A stretch of 64,000 nt of DNA from positions 62,001 through 126,000 of the forward strand of contig NZ_JBFEFI010000009.1 in assembly GCF_040717535.1 (NCBI RefSeq). The letters are read 5' to 3'. The notes beneath the pieces were generated by a model. The model was not told where the DNA came from, did not search any database, and saw nothing but the letters and a program-made list of their open reading frames with translations. Shown one piece after another: positions 17,128 to 25,260 of this stretch (position 1 is its first letter; each line of letters starts with the position of its first letter). Source of the DNA: Thalassoglobus sp. JC818. GTDB taxonomy: Bacteria > Planctomycetota > Planctomycetia > Planctomycetales > Planctomycetaceae. Made by a program: the position numbers and the translations under genes.

Positions 17128-17159
17128 AAATAGCCAGCCTCGATCAATTCGAGACTGGC
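17124..17159 (-). terminator. Terminator-like hairpin, probably for the metalloprotease
   Basis: Arms GCCAGCCTCGA (17133-17143) and TCGAGACTGGC (17149-17159) pair at 10 of 11 positions around a 5-base loop. On the minus strand the hairpin is followed by TATTTTTAT, so it fits termination of the metalloprotease transcript, whose stop codon is about 155 bases upstream across a dispersed repeat. It may also attenuate the converging zinc-ribbon gene, which ends at its edge. Confidence 0.6.
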
Positions 17160-17213
17160 CATGCACCTGGTCTTCCAAGAGCGACTTAACGAAGTCGCTG
17201 CGTTTGATTGTTG

Positions 17214-17316
17214 GAGCAAGTTGCTCTTTCCTGTTCACTCACTTGTGCTGTTTCAGCACGTCTAAGGCTGTGCTTGCACGTGCAAGAGAGTGCTAACAAT
17301 TCTGAAGACGCTTTAG
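17214..17316. repeat. Dispersed repeat, copy 1 (about 103 bp)
   Basis: The stretch beginning GAGCAAGTTGCTCTTTCCTG and containing AAGGCTGTGCTTGC matches the segment at 41672-41776 along its whole length, with roughly three quarters of bases identical by eye. The ends here are degenerate (TGGAGCA and CGCTTTA), and the repeat's right end overlaps the stop codon of the metalloprotease gene. Both copies lie immediately after gene ends. It is a small non-coding, MITE-like or BIME-like element. Confidence 0.75.
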
Positions 17317-19907
17317 TAGACAATCTGCAAGCTGAGCTGGGCATCCAGAACCTTGTTGATCAGAGCAACAGACTCCTGAAGATGGGCTCGCGAGTAGTCA
17401 TCGAGTTCGATCTCTTCGTTCTCAAGAAGCTGAGTCGCTTTGTCTTTGAGATCTCCGAGATGCATCCGGGCGAGTGTTCTTGCGTCGGATGGGGCACTGT
17501 ATCCGGACGAGATCAGTGAACCCAAACGTCGAATTGTCGTTCGCTGCAGATTTCGACGGAAGCTCGAAATCATCGGCTCCTTGTTGGTAAACTCGGCAGC
17601 TTCTTCCTGATCGAGCTCGCTGAAAATGCCTTCCACGATACGTCGTTCGTGTTCTGCCAGAGTGTAGACATCGTCTTCTTCGGCAGCTTTGAATTCGTTG
17701 TCGAGGATTCGCTCCAGAACAATCGAGCTGAGCAAGTTACCGAGGACCGTTTCCTGCATACTCAAGATGGTATCGTGAATCGGATAGTCGAGGCGTGACG
17801 GGCTGGATGTTCCCCAGTGTGACCAGCGTGAAGCAGCGAGGTAGTTCAAGTCGCTGCCTTTGATCGCAGGGCTGGCGAAGACGGATTCGGCGATCAGATC
17901 CATCGCTTCCCGCTGTTTCTCTGCAGGAATTTGTGCGAATGGACTTTGGCCATCTTCATCCCCTTTGTGATCTCTGTGAACCGAGACCCCGCCTGGGAAG
18001 CGAGATGCGAAGGAAGCCCCTTGGGCGTATTGTCCGAGGAGAAGACCGAACGCCTGACGTGCTCGCTGGTATCCGTCGCCTTCTTTTACAGTGCTTTCGA
18101 CGATCTTCGGAAGAAGTTCGATCGATTGCTCCATTTGTCGACGCACGTACTTAAGCGGATCTTTTCCGAGGTCAAAGCGATTGGAATGTGGATCGGGATC
18201 GATGGAGCGCGTGTCTTCATCTGTGCCGTATTCCAGTTCCGGCTCACCCGAGCGTGAAGCGATTTTGTTCAGCTCATCTTTCTCGCTGCCAGAGATTGGC
18301 TTGTAACCGTATTCGATGGCCCAGTAGTCGTACGGACCGATCGTCTGCGAGTAATACAATCCCTGCTTTTCGCGATCGATGACAACATTCGCTGGGCTGT
18401 AATCCATGACGCTGGCAACGGTCGCAACTTCGGCGTCTGCTTCTGGGTCATCGATTTCTTCCAGCGTCTTCCAAGCACTCGCTTTGAAGTTGTGTCGCAG
18501 TCCGAGCGTGTGCCCGACTTCGTGCATCACGACTTCTTTCAGCCCCTGATGAATGAATTCATCGGGCAGGTTTCCATCTTTCGAAACGCCAACCGCCATG
18601 AACATTGCAGCTGCGGTCGCTGACTGACGCTGCATTTCGTGTCCAAGGGTGCAGTGAGGTCCGTGCAGATGACCTGTTCCGAGTGGTCCTTCAGCAGGCA
18701 TTGATTCCGGAATTTGGAACATGTGACTTTCTTCCGGACGGAAGATTTCCCAGCGACGATTCCAGCTGTCCAGGAAGCTTGCATCGAAAATGATGTCTGC
18801 ATCGAGAATCTGACCGGATCGAGGATCGACTCTCGATGGTCCCATCGCGAAACCAGCGTCAGCTGTAATCCAACGGAAAGTGTTGTAGTTGATGTTTTCT
18901 GGATCGAAGTCTGGATCGTCGACAGGTTGTTGATCGACCCGAATTGCTCCGGCAAATCCGAGTTTATCGAAGGCTTTGTTCCACTCGAGAATCCCTGCTT
19001 CAACGGTTGGACGCAGGAAAATTGGAACGGTGTTTTCGAGGTAGAACTTGATCGGAGTTTTGGGAGGCGACCGGTCAATCGATGGATCGAGCTTCTGCAG
19101 GTTCCATCGGTTCACGTAACGAACGAAGTGTTCGGGCTCGTCTTTGTCGGAAAAGTCTTTGATCGCTGTCAGGAAGTACCCGACTCGATCATCAGCCATG
19201 CGTGGCTTGTAGCCGTTCGATCCCACACTTGGGAGAACACTCACGCTATAGTGGATTCCGACTTGAACGCCTTTGGAGTTTGGAACCGTCTCGATGGGAG
19301 TGCTTCCGGAGAAGACGGTGTTCAATCCGATTTCGATGTTTTCTTCGAATGCCTTGATCTTGGAAAACGTCGATCGGTCAGTCATCAGCCGAAATGAAGA
19401 TCCGATGGCGCGACCGACTTCGAGATCGTCGTTCATGAAGACTCTGGTGACATCAACGAGAATTCCGCCAGATGGTGACTTCGTCAGCACGGGGAGGGCG
19501 AAAAGAATGCTGTCGCTGTAAGCGAGTTTGACAGCTGTCTCTTCTGGAGAGTTTGATTTCGCACGGAACCGCGCGTTCTTCTGGCTGATGAAGAGCTTCT
19601 CGCCGGAAAGCTTCAGCGACCAGATAATTTCGTCCCCGAATCCCCAGCTCATTCCGCCGAGAACGTCGCCTCGACTGATCCCCTGAGAGATCGAAGGAAT
19701 GACGATGTATTCCTTCTTGAGTGCGGTCGAAGAAATTTCAGCGAGCAATTGCTGATCACTCTGATAGAGCGTCCACATACCCGACAGCTTTTTCTTCTTG
19801 TCAATCAGCTGCTCGTACTTCGACTTGCTTTCCTGAGCGTTCACCTGACCCAATGGTCCGAACAGACCAATCAGCGTCAGGAGAACCAGGCATTTGCGAA
19901 TACCCAT
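17313..19907 (-). CDS. Exported zinc metalloprotease (DUF5117/DUF4953 type)
   Basis: The 864-residue protein has a signal peptide (CLVLLTLIGLFGPLGQVNAQ) and the layout of the DUF5117-DUF4953 zinc metalloproteases. The N-terminal region carries LISQKNARFRAK-like strands, the middle YFLENTVPIFLRPTVEAGILEWNKAF, then TADAGFAMGPSRVDPRSGQI. The catalytic zincin site HEVGHTLGLRHNF lies near residue 459 (HExxHxxxxxH) with MDYSP about 45 residues further on as the Met-turn. It most likely degrades proteins in the periplasm or outside the cell. The ATG is at 19907. It is monocistronic; a dispersed repeat abuts its stop codon and a hairpin follows at 17124-17159. The substrate is unknown. Confidence 0.87.
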   Translation of the reverse strand: MGIRKCLVLLTLIGLFGPLGQVNAQESKSKYEQLIDKKKKLSGMWTLYQSDQQLLAEISSTALKKEYIVIPSISQGISRGDVLGGMSWGFGDEIIWSLKLSGEKLFISQKNARFRAKSNSPEETAVKLAYSDSILFALPVLTKSPSGGILVDVTRVFMNDDLEVGRAIGSSFRLMTDRSTFSKIKAFEENIEIGLNTVFSGSTPIETVPNSKGVQVGIHYSVSVLPSVGSNGYKPRMADDRVGYFLTAIKDFSDKDEPEHFVRYVNRWNLQKLDPSIDRSPPKTPIKFYLENTVPIFLRPTVEAGILEWNKAFDKLGFAGAIRVDQQPVDDPDFDPENINYNTFRWITADAGFAMGPSRVDPRSGQILDADIIFDASFLDSWNRRWEIFRPEESHMFQIPESMPAEGPLGTGHLHGPHCTLGHEMQRQSATAAAMFMAVGVSKDGNLPDEFIHQGLKEVVMHEVGHTLGLRHNFKASAWKTLEEIDDPEADAEVATVASVMDYSPANVVIDREKQGLYYSQTIGPYDYWAIEYGYKPISGSEKDELNKIASRSGEPELEYGTDEDTRSIDPDPHSNRFDLGKDPLKYVRRQMEQSIELLPKIVESTVKEGDGYQRARQAFGLLLGQYAQGASFASRFPGGVSVHRDHKGDEDGQSPFAQIPAEKQREAMDLIAESVFASPAIKGSDLNYLAASRWSHWGTSSPSRLDYPIHDTILSMQETVLGNLLSSIVLERILDNEFKAAEEDDVYTLAEHERRIVEGIFSELDQEEAAEFTNKEPMISSFRRNLQRTTIRRLGSLISSGYSAPSDARTLARMHLGDLKDKATQLLENEEIELDDYSRAHLQESVALINKVLDAQLSLQIVY

Positions 19908-20239
19908 GAATTCCCCCAGTGAATTTAATTTTAAGAAACTGGCCTATTCTACCAAGATTCTGTGAACAGCAAAGTTTAGCAAGGCTTTCTCAGCGCGGTT
20001 CAGCCGAGATTGGGGAGCGTTCGATTCCGGGGCTGTCGACGATCGAATCCTCTGAAGAAACGGGCAGTAACGGCTGTCCTGTCTGTGAATCAGCTTCCCA
20101 ATCGACTCAATTCTCGCATTTGCAATTCTGACAACAACCCTCTTAGGACGAAAAACTGATCTGGCCAGAATTGCCGGTTTTCGAGTAGTGTGCTCGACAC
20201 ACCTCCCCAATTTCTCTTCCTTCGTTCTCCCTCCGTCTC
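19908..20239. other. Divergent intergenic region
   Basis: The region separates the metalloprotease (minus) from a lipoprotein gene (plus) and should contain both promoters. Short open frames on both strands are arginine- and serine-rich and unsupported. AT-rich stretches near 19922-19975 could hold the metalloprotease promoter, but no paired -35/-10 elements stand out. Confidence 0.4.
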
Positions 20240-20671
20240 ATGTCTCGATCGACAAACTGCATTTCTGGCCTCCTTATGGTCGCTTTGACAGCGACGATTT
20301 CCGCTTCGGGATGTGTCTCCGCCTGGAATACTCGCATGCCGACGTGTGCGACTCGTCCTGCGGAACTGGAACGTCGCGAAGCTCAAGTGATGGACCCCTA
20401 TCCAGACGACCAGATTGGGCCGAATATGGGATTCCGCCCGCTCGGATATCAAACCCCAAGATCGGAAGCACAGCAGGCCAAGGATCAATTCTACGTCTCG
20501 ATGATCCGTCGACAGAATCAGGGAGGAATCGCCCCGTCACCGCAAGGACCGACGCTGATTCCCCAGCCAACCCTCGCTCCATCTTCGTACGGAACTCCTC
20601 AATATTCCGTTCCTTACCAGCAGCCTGCCAATCCAGCGGTGACGTACGGACAGTCGGTCTATCCACATTGA
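20240..20671 (+). CDS. Small Pro/Gln-rich lipoprotein
   Basis: The 143-residue protein has a signal sequence ending in the lipobox-like SASGC (Cys at about residue 25), so it is probably lipid-anchored. The mature part is low complexity and rich in Pro, Gln, Tyr and Ser (PQGPTLIPQPTLAPSSYGTP), resembling disordered envelope proteins. ATG at 20240 follows no obvious ribosome site, which is common in this phylum. A longer frame overlapping on the same strand (20188-20757) lacks a signal peptide and is judged a shadow. The glycosyltransferase follows 139 bases downstream. Confidence 0.65.
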   Translation: MSRSTNCISGLLMVALTATISASGCVSAWNTRMPTCATRPAELERREAQVMDPYPDDQIGPNMGFRPLGYQTPRSEAQQAKDQFYVSMIRRQNQGGIAPSPQGPTLIPQPTLAPSSYGTPQYSVPYQQPANPAVTYGQSVYPH

Positions 20672-20810
20672 CAGGACTTTTGAAGCTCCGAAACCTTTTT
20701 GAAGACTGGCCAATTCGTCAGTTTCGCGATCTTTACGAGAGCCAGGTTTCGCCTTAAAACTGTTTTCTGCTCTCTCTTCCCCATTTCGTTTAGCTTCGAA
20801 CAGAACGACC

Positions 20811-21923
20811 GTGCGAAAAGTTCTGATTGTCATTCCCACTCTCGATCGTTCTGGAGCCGAGAAGCAATTCGTCTCGCTGGCGATCGGGCTGAAAGAACGA
20901 GGTGACTCGGTCGAAGTCATCGCTTTGACCCGCTCTGGTCCGTATGAGGAACCGCTTCGCGAAGCTGGTATCTCCGTCACCGTTCTCGACAAGAAAACTC
21001 GGTTTGACGTAGCTGCCGTCTGGAAACTCCGCTCAGAGATCATCAAACGTACTCCGGATGTCGTTCTCTCGTGTCTGTTCGCAGCCAACTCTGCAACAAG
21101 ACTCGCCACGACTGGGCTTAGAAAGATGCGACCGAAGATCATGATCTCTGAACGCTGCGTCGATTCCTGGAAGTCGAGCTGGCAACACTGGCTGGACCGG
21201 CGGCTTCAGTCAGCGACCGATTTGATGATCGCGAATTCGCAAAGCGTGAAAGCCTTCTACGCAGAGCAGGGGTTTCCCCAACAACGAATTCAAGTCATTC
21301 CAAACGGCGTCGACACTCCAACATCTCCATCGATGACTCGAGATGAATTCCTCGAATCGTGTGGTCTTCCTCCAGACGCACAACTCTTGATGTTTGTGGG
21401 TCGACTGGCACCGCAAAAGCGAATCAAAGACCTGCTGTGGGCTGTCCAGATGCTTCGGCATTCATGCCCGAACGCGTACTTTCTAGTCATCGGCGATGGA
21501 CCAGAACGCGAAGAACTCAAACTCGTTGCACAGGAATGCGAAGCGGAGGAGCAAACTCGCTTCCTGGGTGCGGTCCCGAATGCTTCAGAACTGCTTCACC
21601 ACGCGGATGTCTTCTGGCTCGCCAGCGAGTTTGAAGGGATGTCCAACAGCTTGATGGAAGCTATGGCCTGCGGGAAACCTTCGGTCGTCAGCGATATTCC
21701 TCCTAACCGTGAACTCATCAGTCACGGAAAAGAAGGGTGGCTGGTGGACCTCGGAGACCTCGCCGGGTTCGCTCAGTACACAGTCAGGCTTCTCCGAGAA
21801 CCGAATCTCGCGAACCAACTTGGAGAAGCAGCTGAAAAAAAAATGTCGGAAGACTTCAGCATCTCCCAAATGGTCGACGGCTACTCCAACGCAATCGACG
21901 AGTTGCTCTCCAACGATCGCTGA
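20811..21923 (+). CDS. Glycosyltransferase family 4 (GT-B)
   Basis: The 370-residue protein starts at GTG and has an N-terminal Rossmann half (VLIVIPTLDRSGAEKQFVSL) typical of GT4 enzymes and a C-terminal donor-binding half with LMFVGRLAPQKRIKDLLWAV, FLVIGDGPEREELK, and the EX7E motif in EFEGMSNSLMEAMACGKP (residues about 270-287). It should transfer a sugar from an NDP-sugar, with retention, onto a lipid- or polysaccharide-linked acceptor at the cytoplasmic membrane. No other polysaccharide genes adjoin it, so the acceptor is unknown. The GTG start is chosen because residues MRKVLIVIPT align with the normal GT4 beginning. Confidence 0.9.
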   Translation: MRKVLIVIPTLDRSGAEKQFVSLAIGLKERGDSVEVIALTRSGPYEEPLREAGISVTVLDKKTRFDVAAVWKLRSEIIKRTPDVVLSCLFAANSATRLATTGLRKMRPKIMISERCVDSWKSSWQHWLDRRLQSATDLMIANSQSVKAFYAEQGFPQQRIQVIPNGVDTPTSPSMTRDEFLESCGLPPDAQLLMFVGRLAPQKRIKDLLWAVQMLRHSCPNAYFLVIGDGPEREELKLVAQECEAEEQTRFLGAVPNASELLHHADVFWLASEFEGMSNSLMEAMACGKPSVVSDIPPNRELISHGKEGWLVDLGDLAGFAQYTVRLLREPNLANQLGEAAEKKMSEDFSISQMVDGYSNAIDELLSNDR

Positions 21924-21945
21924 AGTACGTGCATTCCAGCAGGCA

Positions 21946-22392
21946 CTATTCATCTTGAAACGATTCGCTAATCCGTGACTCAAGGCTTCTCCCGAGTGTC
22001 CCGCCAAGTGTTTCCAGAGGATGCCGAATCTTGTCCCGAATCATTTCTGCTTCGCGCTGAATGTGTTGAACTTCTGACTTGATCCTCTCCGCTTCGGCTC
22101 GAACTGAATTCAAGACGACAAGCCCCACGATCAACCCGATTGCCATCACGCTGGAGATTGAGACCAGACACCACTTCATTACTTCGACCGATCGCTGCAT
22201 ACGGACCATCGCGAGATGTTCGGCTCGACGGCGATCTTTGCGTCTCTTTCGCTTCAATCGCTCGCGTCGACGTTCACGCCGTTCCGCCTGCTCCACAAGC
22301 ATCGTGACCAGTTCTTCGGTGCTTCTTGCGCTATCCTTCGCTGTAGACGATCGACTCGACGATTCACCTGAAGTCGATTTTGAAGTTGTCAT
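21946..22392 (-). CDS. Small membrane protein with basic and coiled-coil segments
   Basis: The 148-residue product has a Ser/Thr-rich N-terminus, a very basic helix (residues about 38-60, ERRERRRERLKRKRRKDRRR), one membrane helix (CLVSISSVMAIGLIVGLVVLN) and a C-terminal coiled coil (RAEAERIKSEVQHIQREAEM). No family recognised. The basic stretch next to a single membrane span may contact nucleic acid, acidic lipid or the envelope. It sits 130 bases downstream of another coiled-coil gene on the same strand and converges with the glycosyltransferase gene. Confidence 0.7.
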   Translation of the reverse strand: MTTSKSTSGESSSRSSTAKDSARSTEELVTMLVEQAERRERRRERLKRKRRKDRRRAEHLAMVRMQRSVEVMKWCLVSISSVMAIGLIVGLVVLNSVRAEAERIKSEVQHIQREAEMIRDKIRHPLETLGGTLGRSLESRISESFQDE

Positions 22393-22522
22393 GGGCGTGA
22401 ACTGCTTTGTCGATGAAAATGATCCATTGTTGAGCTACGCGACGCTTGGAGCCCTTCCATCAAGCGATGCGGGCTCGAAAGCGTCTGTGGAAGCCCACCA
22501 TACTTCTTCGCTTCCCACCCAA

Positions 22523-22798
22523 CTATTTGGAGTCGGAAATCGCTTTTCCAACCCTCTGCAATCCGTTCTTCATCTCTTCCGCTGCCAGCATCAACGCAGA
22601 CAGCACATTCTCACCCGATTCTTTGGCGGCTGAGCGAACAGGTTCATACTGCTTGTTCAATTCATCAATGTTGCTGGAAAGGCGGTCGTATTCCTGACGA
22701 GCATCCATCTGAGCCAGGTGCAGCTTCACCTTCAGCTCATCTCGATGCTGTTTCAGCGTACTGATCAACTCATCGAGCTGTTCGTTCTTATCAGCCAT
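22523..22798 (-). CDS. Small coiled-coil protein
   Basis: The 91-residue soluble protein is almost entirely helical with heptad-like spacing (LDELISTLKQHRDELKVKL, LSSNIDELNKQYEPV) and a short amphipathic C-terminus (VLSALMLAAEEMKNGL). It resembles small cytoplasmic coiled-coil proteins found widely in planctomycetes, of unknown role. ATG 22798 follows GGAGATTG. It is probably co-transcribed with the membrane coiled-coil gene at 21946-22392. Confidence 0.7.
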   Translation of the reverse strand: MADKNEQLDELISTLKQHRDELKVKLHLAQMDARQEYDRLSSNIDELNKQYEPVRSAAKESGENVLSALMLAAEEMKNGLQRVGKAISDSK

Positions 22799-23208
22799 TT
22801 CAATCTCCTGAATTCGCGAGAGACCATCCGCTGCAACTCGACGACGGATGAATCGTCATCATCACGGACTTCACCGCACAATTAGACCATTTTCAAGGTC
22901 GGTCTGCACTCGCTTGAACTCTTTTGCCCTGCTGAAAACGATGTGCGTTCTCGCGGATCATTCCTCACCTGAATAGATTTGCTCGAGAAGGCTCGCCCGT
23001 CCCACCCGGCAGAATTCGCCGAACCGAAGGACTGCACGTCAGGGTTAGATAAACTTTACGGGCGGCAGAATCGCTACATCTCATGATATCAACCCGACCG
23101 CGCTATGCGATAAGACTCCAATTTCCCCATCGACCGATAGATTGCTTGTGAGTGTGCGCTGATCGACCAGCGTCTCATCAAGAACCGTCTTCAATCGGGA
23201 AATCGGCG
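22799..23208. other. Divergent intergenic region
   Basis: No coding frame or repeat is supported. The region separates two divergent genes; the in-frame extension of the plus-strand gene (from 23152) precedes its signal peptide and is rejected. No promoter pair could be assigned. Confidence 0.4.
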
Positions 23209-24204
23209 ATGACTCTGCCTGTAAAACTCGTCTGTACACTCTGTCTCGTCGTCTGCTCGGCAGCAGTCGTCGAAGCGCAGGAGAAGTGGCTTTCCTTTGA
23301 CGGATCGACGACGTCACAAAGCGTCCAGAAAGTTGAGACCGCCGTAAATTGGGAGACTAAGGGGACGGAGAACAGTTCGTGGTTCGAGCAGGGTTTGTTC
23401 GGAGAGAGCTCTCCCGATCTGACCGCACAACTCGCTGACGAGTCTTCAAACTCGATCCTGCTGGTGCAAGGAGCAGGTGGTGAAGCTGGAGGAGGAGGCT
23501 CGGGTGACCTCGCCGCGAAGTCTCAGAATCCGATCAGTGACCTCGTTTCGTTGCCACTGCAAAGCAACTGGGACTTTGGAATCGGGCCGGGAAATGATCA
23601 GCGTTACATCGGGAATCTACAACCAGTGATCCCGATCAAGCTGAACGAAGACTGGAACTTGATCAACCGCGTGATTATCCCGTTCGTCAACCTTCCAACT
23701 GGACTCGATGAGCAAGAGCACGGCATCGGAAATGTTGTCGGACAATTCTTCTTCAGTCCCCGGAACGCGGAAAAGTTCATCTGGGGCGTCGGGCCGACCG
23801 TTCAATTCCCAACGGCAAGCACCCCCAATCTCGGTGCTCAAGAGTGGGCAGCCGGAGTCGATGCGGTTGCAGTGATCCAGGAAGGTCCGATCCTGACAGG
23901 AGTTTTGATCACACAGCTTTGGGGATCGAAAGGGCATTCCGACCCGTTCCTCGCGCAACCATTCTTTAACTACAACCTGCCTGAAGGCTGGTTCTTAAAT
24001 GTCTCAGGGGAAGCCAACGCTGACTGGACACTTCCCAGAGATTCGCGCTGGTCGTTTCCGCTGGGTGGTGGAGTTGGTCGAGTCTTTCCAATCTTGGGAC
24101 AACCGGTCAACGTCCTCTGCAGATTTGCACCCTACGTCATCAGCCCCGACGGCGGACCAGACTGGCAGTTCCGCTTCCAATTCAATTTGCTCTTCCCGAA
24201 ATAG
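23209..24204 (+). CDS. Putative outer-membrane beta-barrel protein (neuromedin-U-type annotation family)
   Basis: The 331-residue protein has a cleavable signal (LVCTLCLVVCSAAVVEAQ), a Gly-rich linker and a C-terminal barrel-like region with alternating hydrophobic and polar strands: DFGIGPGNDQRYIGNLQPVI, WNLINRVIIPFVNLPT, FIWGVGPTVQFPTAST, GILITQLWG-like GVLITQLWGSKG, FFNYNLPEGWFLNVSGEANA, RWSFPLGGGVGRVFPI, FRFQFNLLFPK. It ends in an aromatic/charged strand as many outer-membrane proteins do. Similar proteins are often labelled 'neuromedin U' or 'transporter'; the real function is not known. ATG 23209 is chosen because it starts the signal peptide. Confidence 0.78.
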   Translation: MTLPVKLVCTLCLVVCSAAVVEAQEKWLSFDGSTTSQSVQKVETAVNWETKGTENSSWFEQGLFGESSPDLTAQLADESSNSILLVQGAGGEAGGGGSGDLAAKSQNPISDLVSLPLQSNWDFGIGPGNDQRYIGNLQPVIPIKLNEDWNLINRVIIPFVNLPTGLDEQEHGIGNVVGQFFFSPRNAEKFIWGVGPTVQFPTASTPNLGAQEWAAGVDAVAVIQEGPILTGVLITQLWGSKGHSDPFLAQPFFNYNLPEGWFLNVSGEANADWTLPRDSRWSFPLGGGVGRVFPILGQPVNVLCRFAPYVISPDGGPDWQFRFQFNLLFPK

Positions 24205-24234
24205 TCCATTCACTTCTCGAGTGTAGATCTGACC

Positions 24235-24993
24235 TCATTCCTTCGCCTCATCTTCCATTTTTCTTGCTTGTGCGAGAGCTGATGCCACAAGTCCAGCGGG
24301 GACCGAAATCACCCCGAGTCCGACGAGCAAGAGGAAGAAAGTAAAGACTCTCCCACCCGTTGTGATGGGATAAACATCGCCGTACCCCACCGTTGTCAGC
24401 GTGGCAACGGCCCACCAAAGGCAATGAAAGACTGAACCAAACTCTTCCGGTTGAGCGTCACATTCAAAGTGGTAGATTCCGACTGCACCTAGGTACAGCA
24501 GGATGATGGTCGCCGCCAGAAACAAGCTAATTTCTTCTTTTGCGATACTCAGGGCAACGTGAAACCTCTGGAGTGCTGCGTTGTAACGAGCGACTTTAAA
24601 GAGGCGTAACAAGCGAAAGAGCCGAAAAGAACGAACCGAGCGAAGATCGATTCCCAATCCGATGTAGTATGGAAGGATCGCAGCAAGATCGACGAAACCA
24701 AAAAAGCTGAAGACGTATCGGGAAGTCGGCTTGGCTATACAAACTCGGAGAACGTATTCGACGGTGAACACCATCACTGTAAAGAACTCGAAAACTCCAA
24801 GCCATAGCTTTGCTCTCTCACTCAAGTCTGGAAGAGTTTCGACTGAAAAGGCAATCAGCGACAGGATAATCAAAACCTGAATAAATATCTCGAATATTCG
24901 CACTCGTCGAGTGCTGTTGGACACAACGAGATCATGAGACTTTGACATATGACTCGAATCGAAAGAAGAGAGCGGAATGTTCAAGCAACCCAT
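24235..24993 (-). CDS. Voltage-gated potassium channel
   Basis: The 252-residue protein has six membrane segments in the Kv layout. S1-S3 are followed by an S4 with regularly spaced arginines (RSVRSFRLFRLLRLFKVAR), then S5, a pore helix (FHCLWWAVATLTTVGYGDVYP) with the potassium selectivity filter TVGYGD, and S6 (VFTFFLLLVGLGVISVPAGL). It should be a tetrameric, voltage-responsive potassium channel of the inner membrane. ATG 24993 is used; a second ATG at 24948 would remove 15 residues before S1 and is equally possible. No cytoplasmic RCK domain is present. Confidence 0.92.
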   Translation of the reverse strand: MGCLNIPLSSFDSSHMSKSHDLVVSNSTRRVRIFEIFIQVLIILSLIAFSVETLPDLSERAKLWLGVFEFFTVMVFTVEYVLRVCIAKPTSRYVFSFFGFVDLAAILPYYIGLGIDLRSVRSFRLFRLLRLFKVARYNAALQRFHVALSIAKEEISLFLAATIILLYLGAVGIYHFECDAQPEEFGSVFHCLWWAVATLTTVGYGDVYPITTGGRVFTFFLLLVGLGVISVPAGLVASALAQARKMEDEAKE

Positions 24994-25260
24994 TTCGGTG
25001 AGAGAATCTACTCGACGATTTTAGTTCGTTCCAGTTGGTGTCAGAACTGACAAGGGAAAGAATCAGCCATAAGCCTTTGTGCAGGGGCCAATTTCGAAGT
25101 TCGTTCCAGCGATCTCGTGTGCTGTGGCGTAGTCGTATCGGATGGCGTGCTAGACTGATGCGGAATGCTCGCAATCAGAAGCGGGTGAAAATACCGGTGA
25201 CACTGGATCACGGATCGCTCGTTCGCGTACTCTATGGTCGAACTTCAGCGAAGGGCGAGG

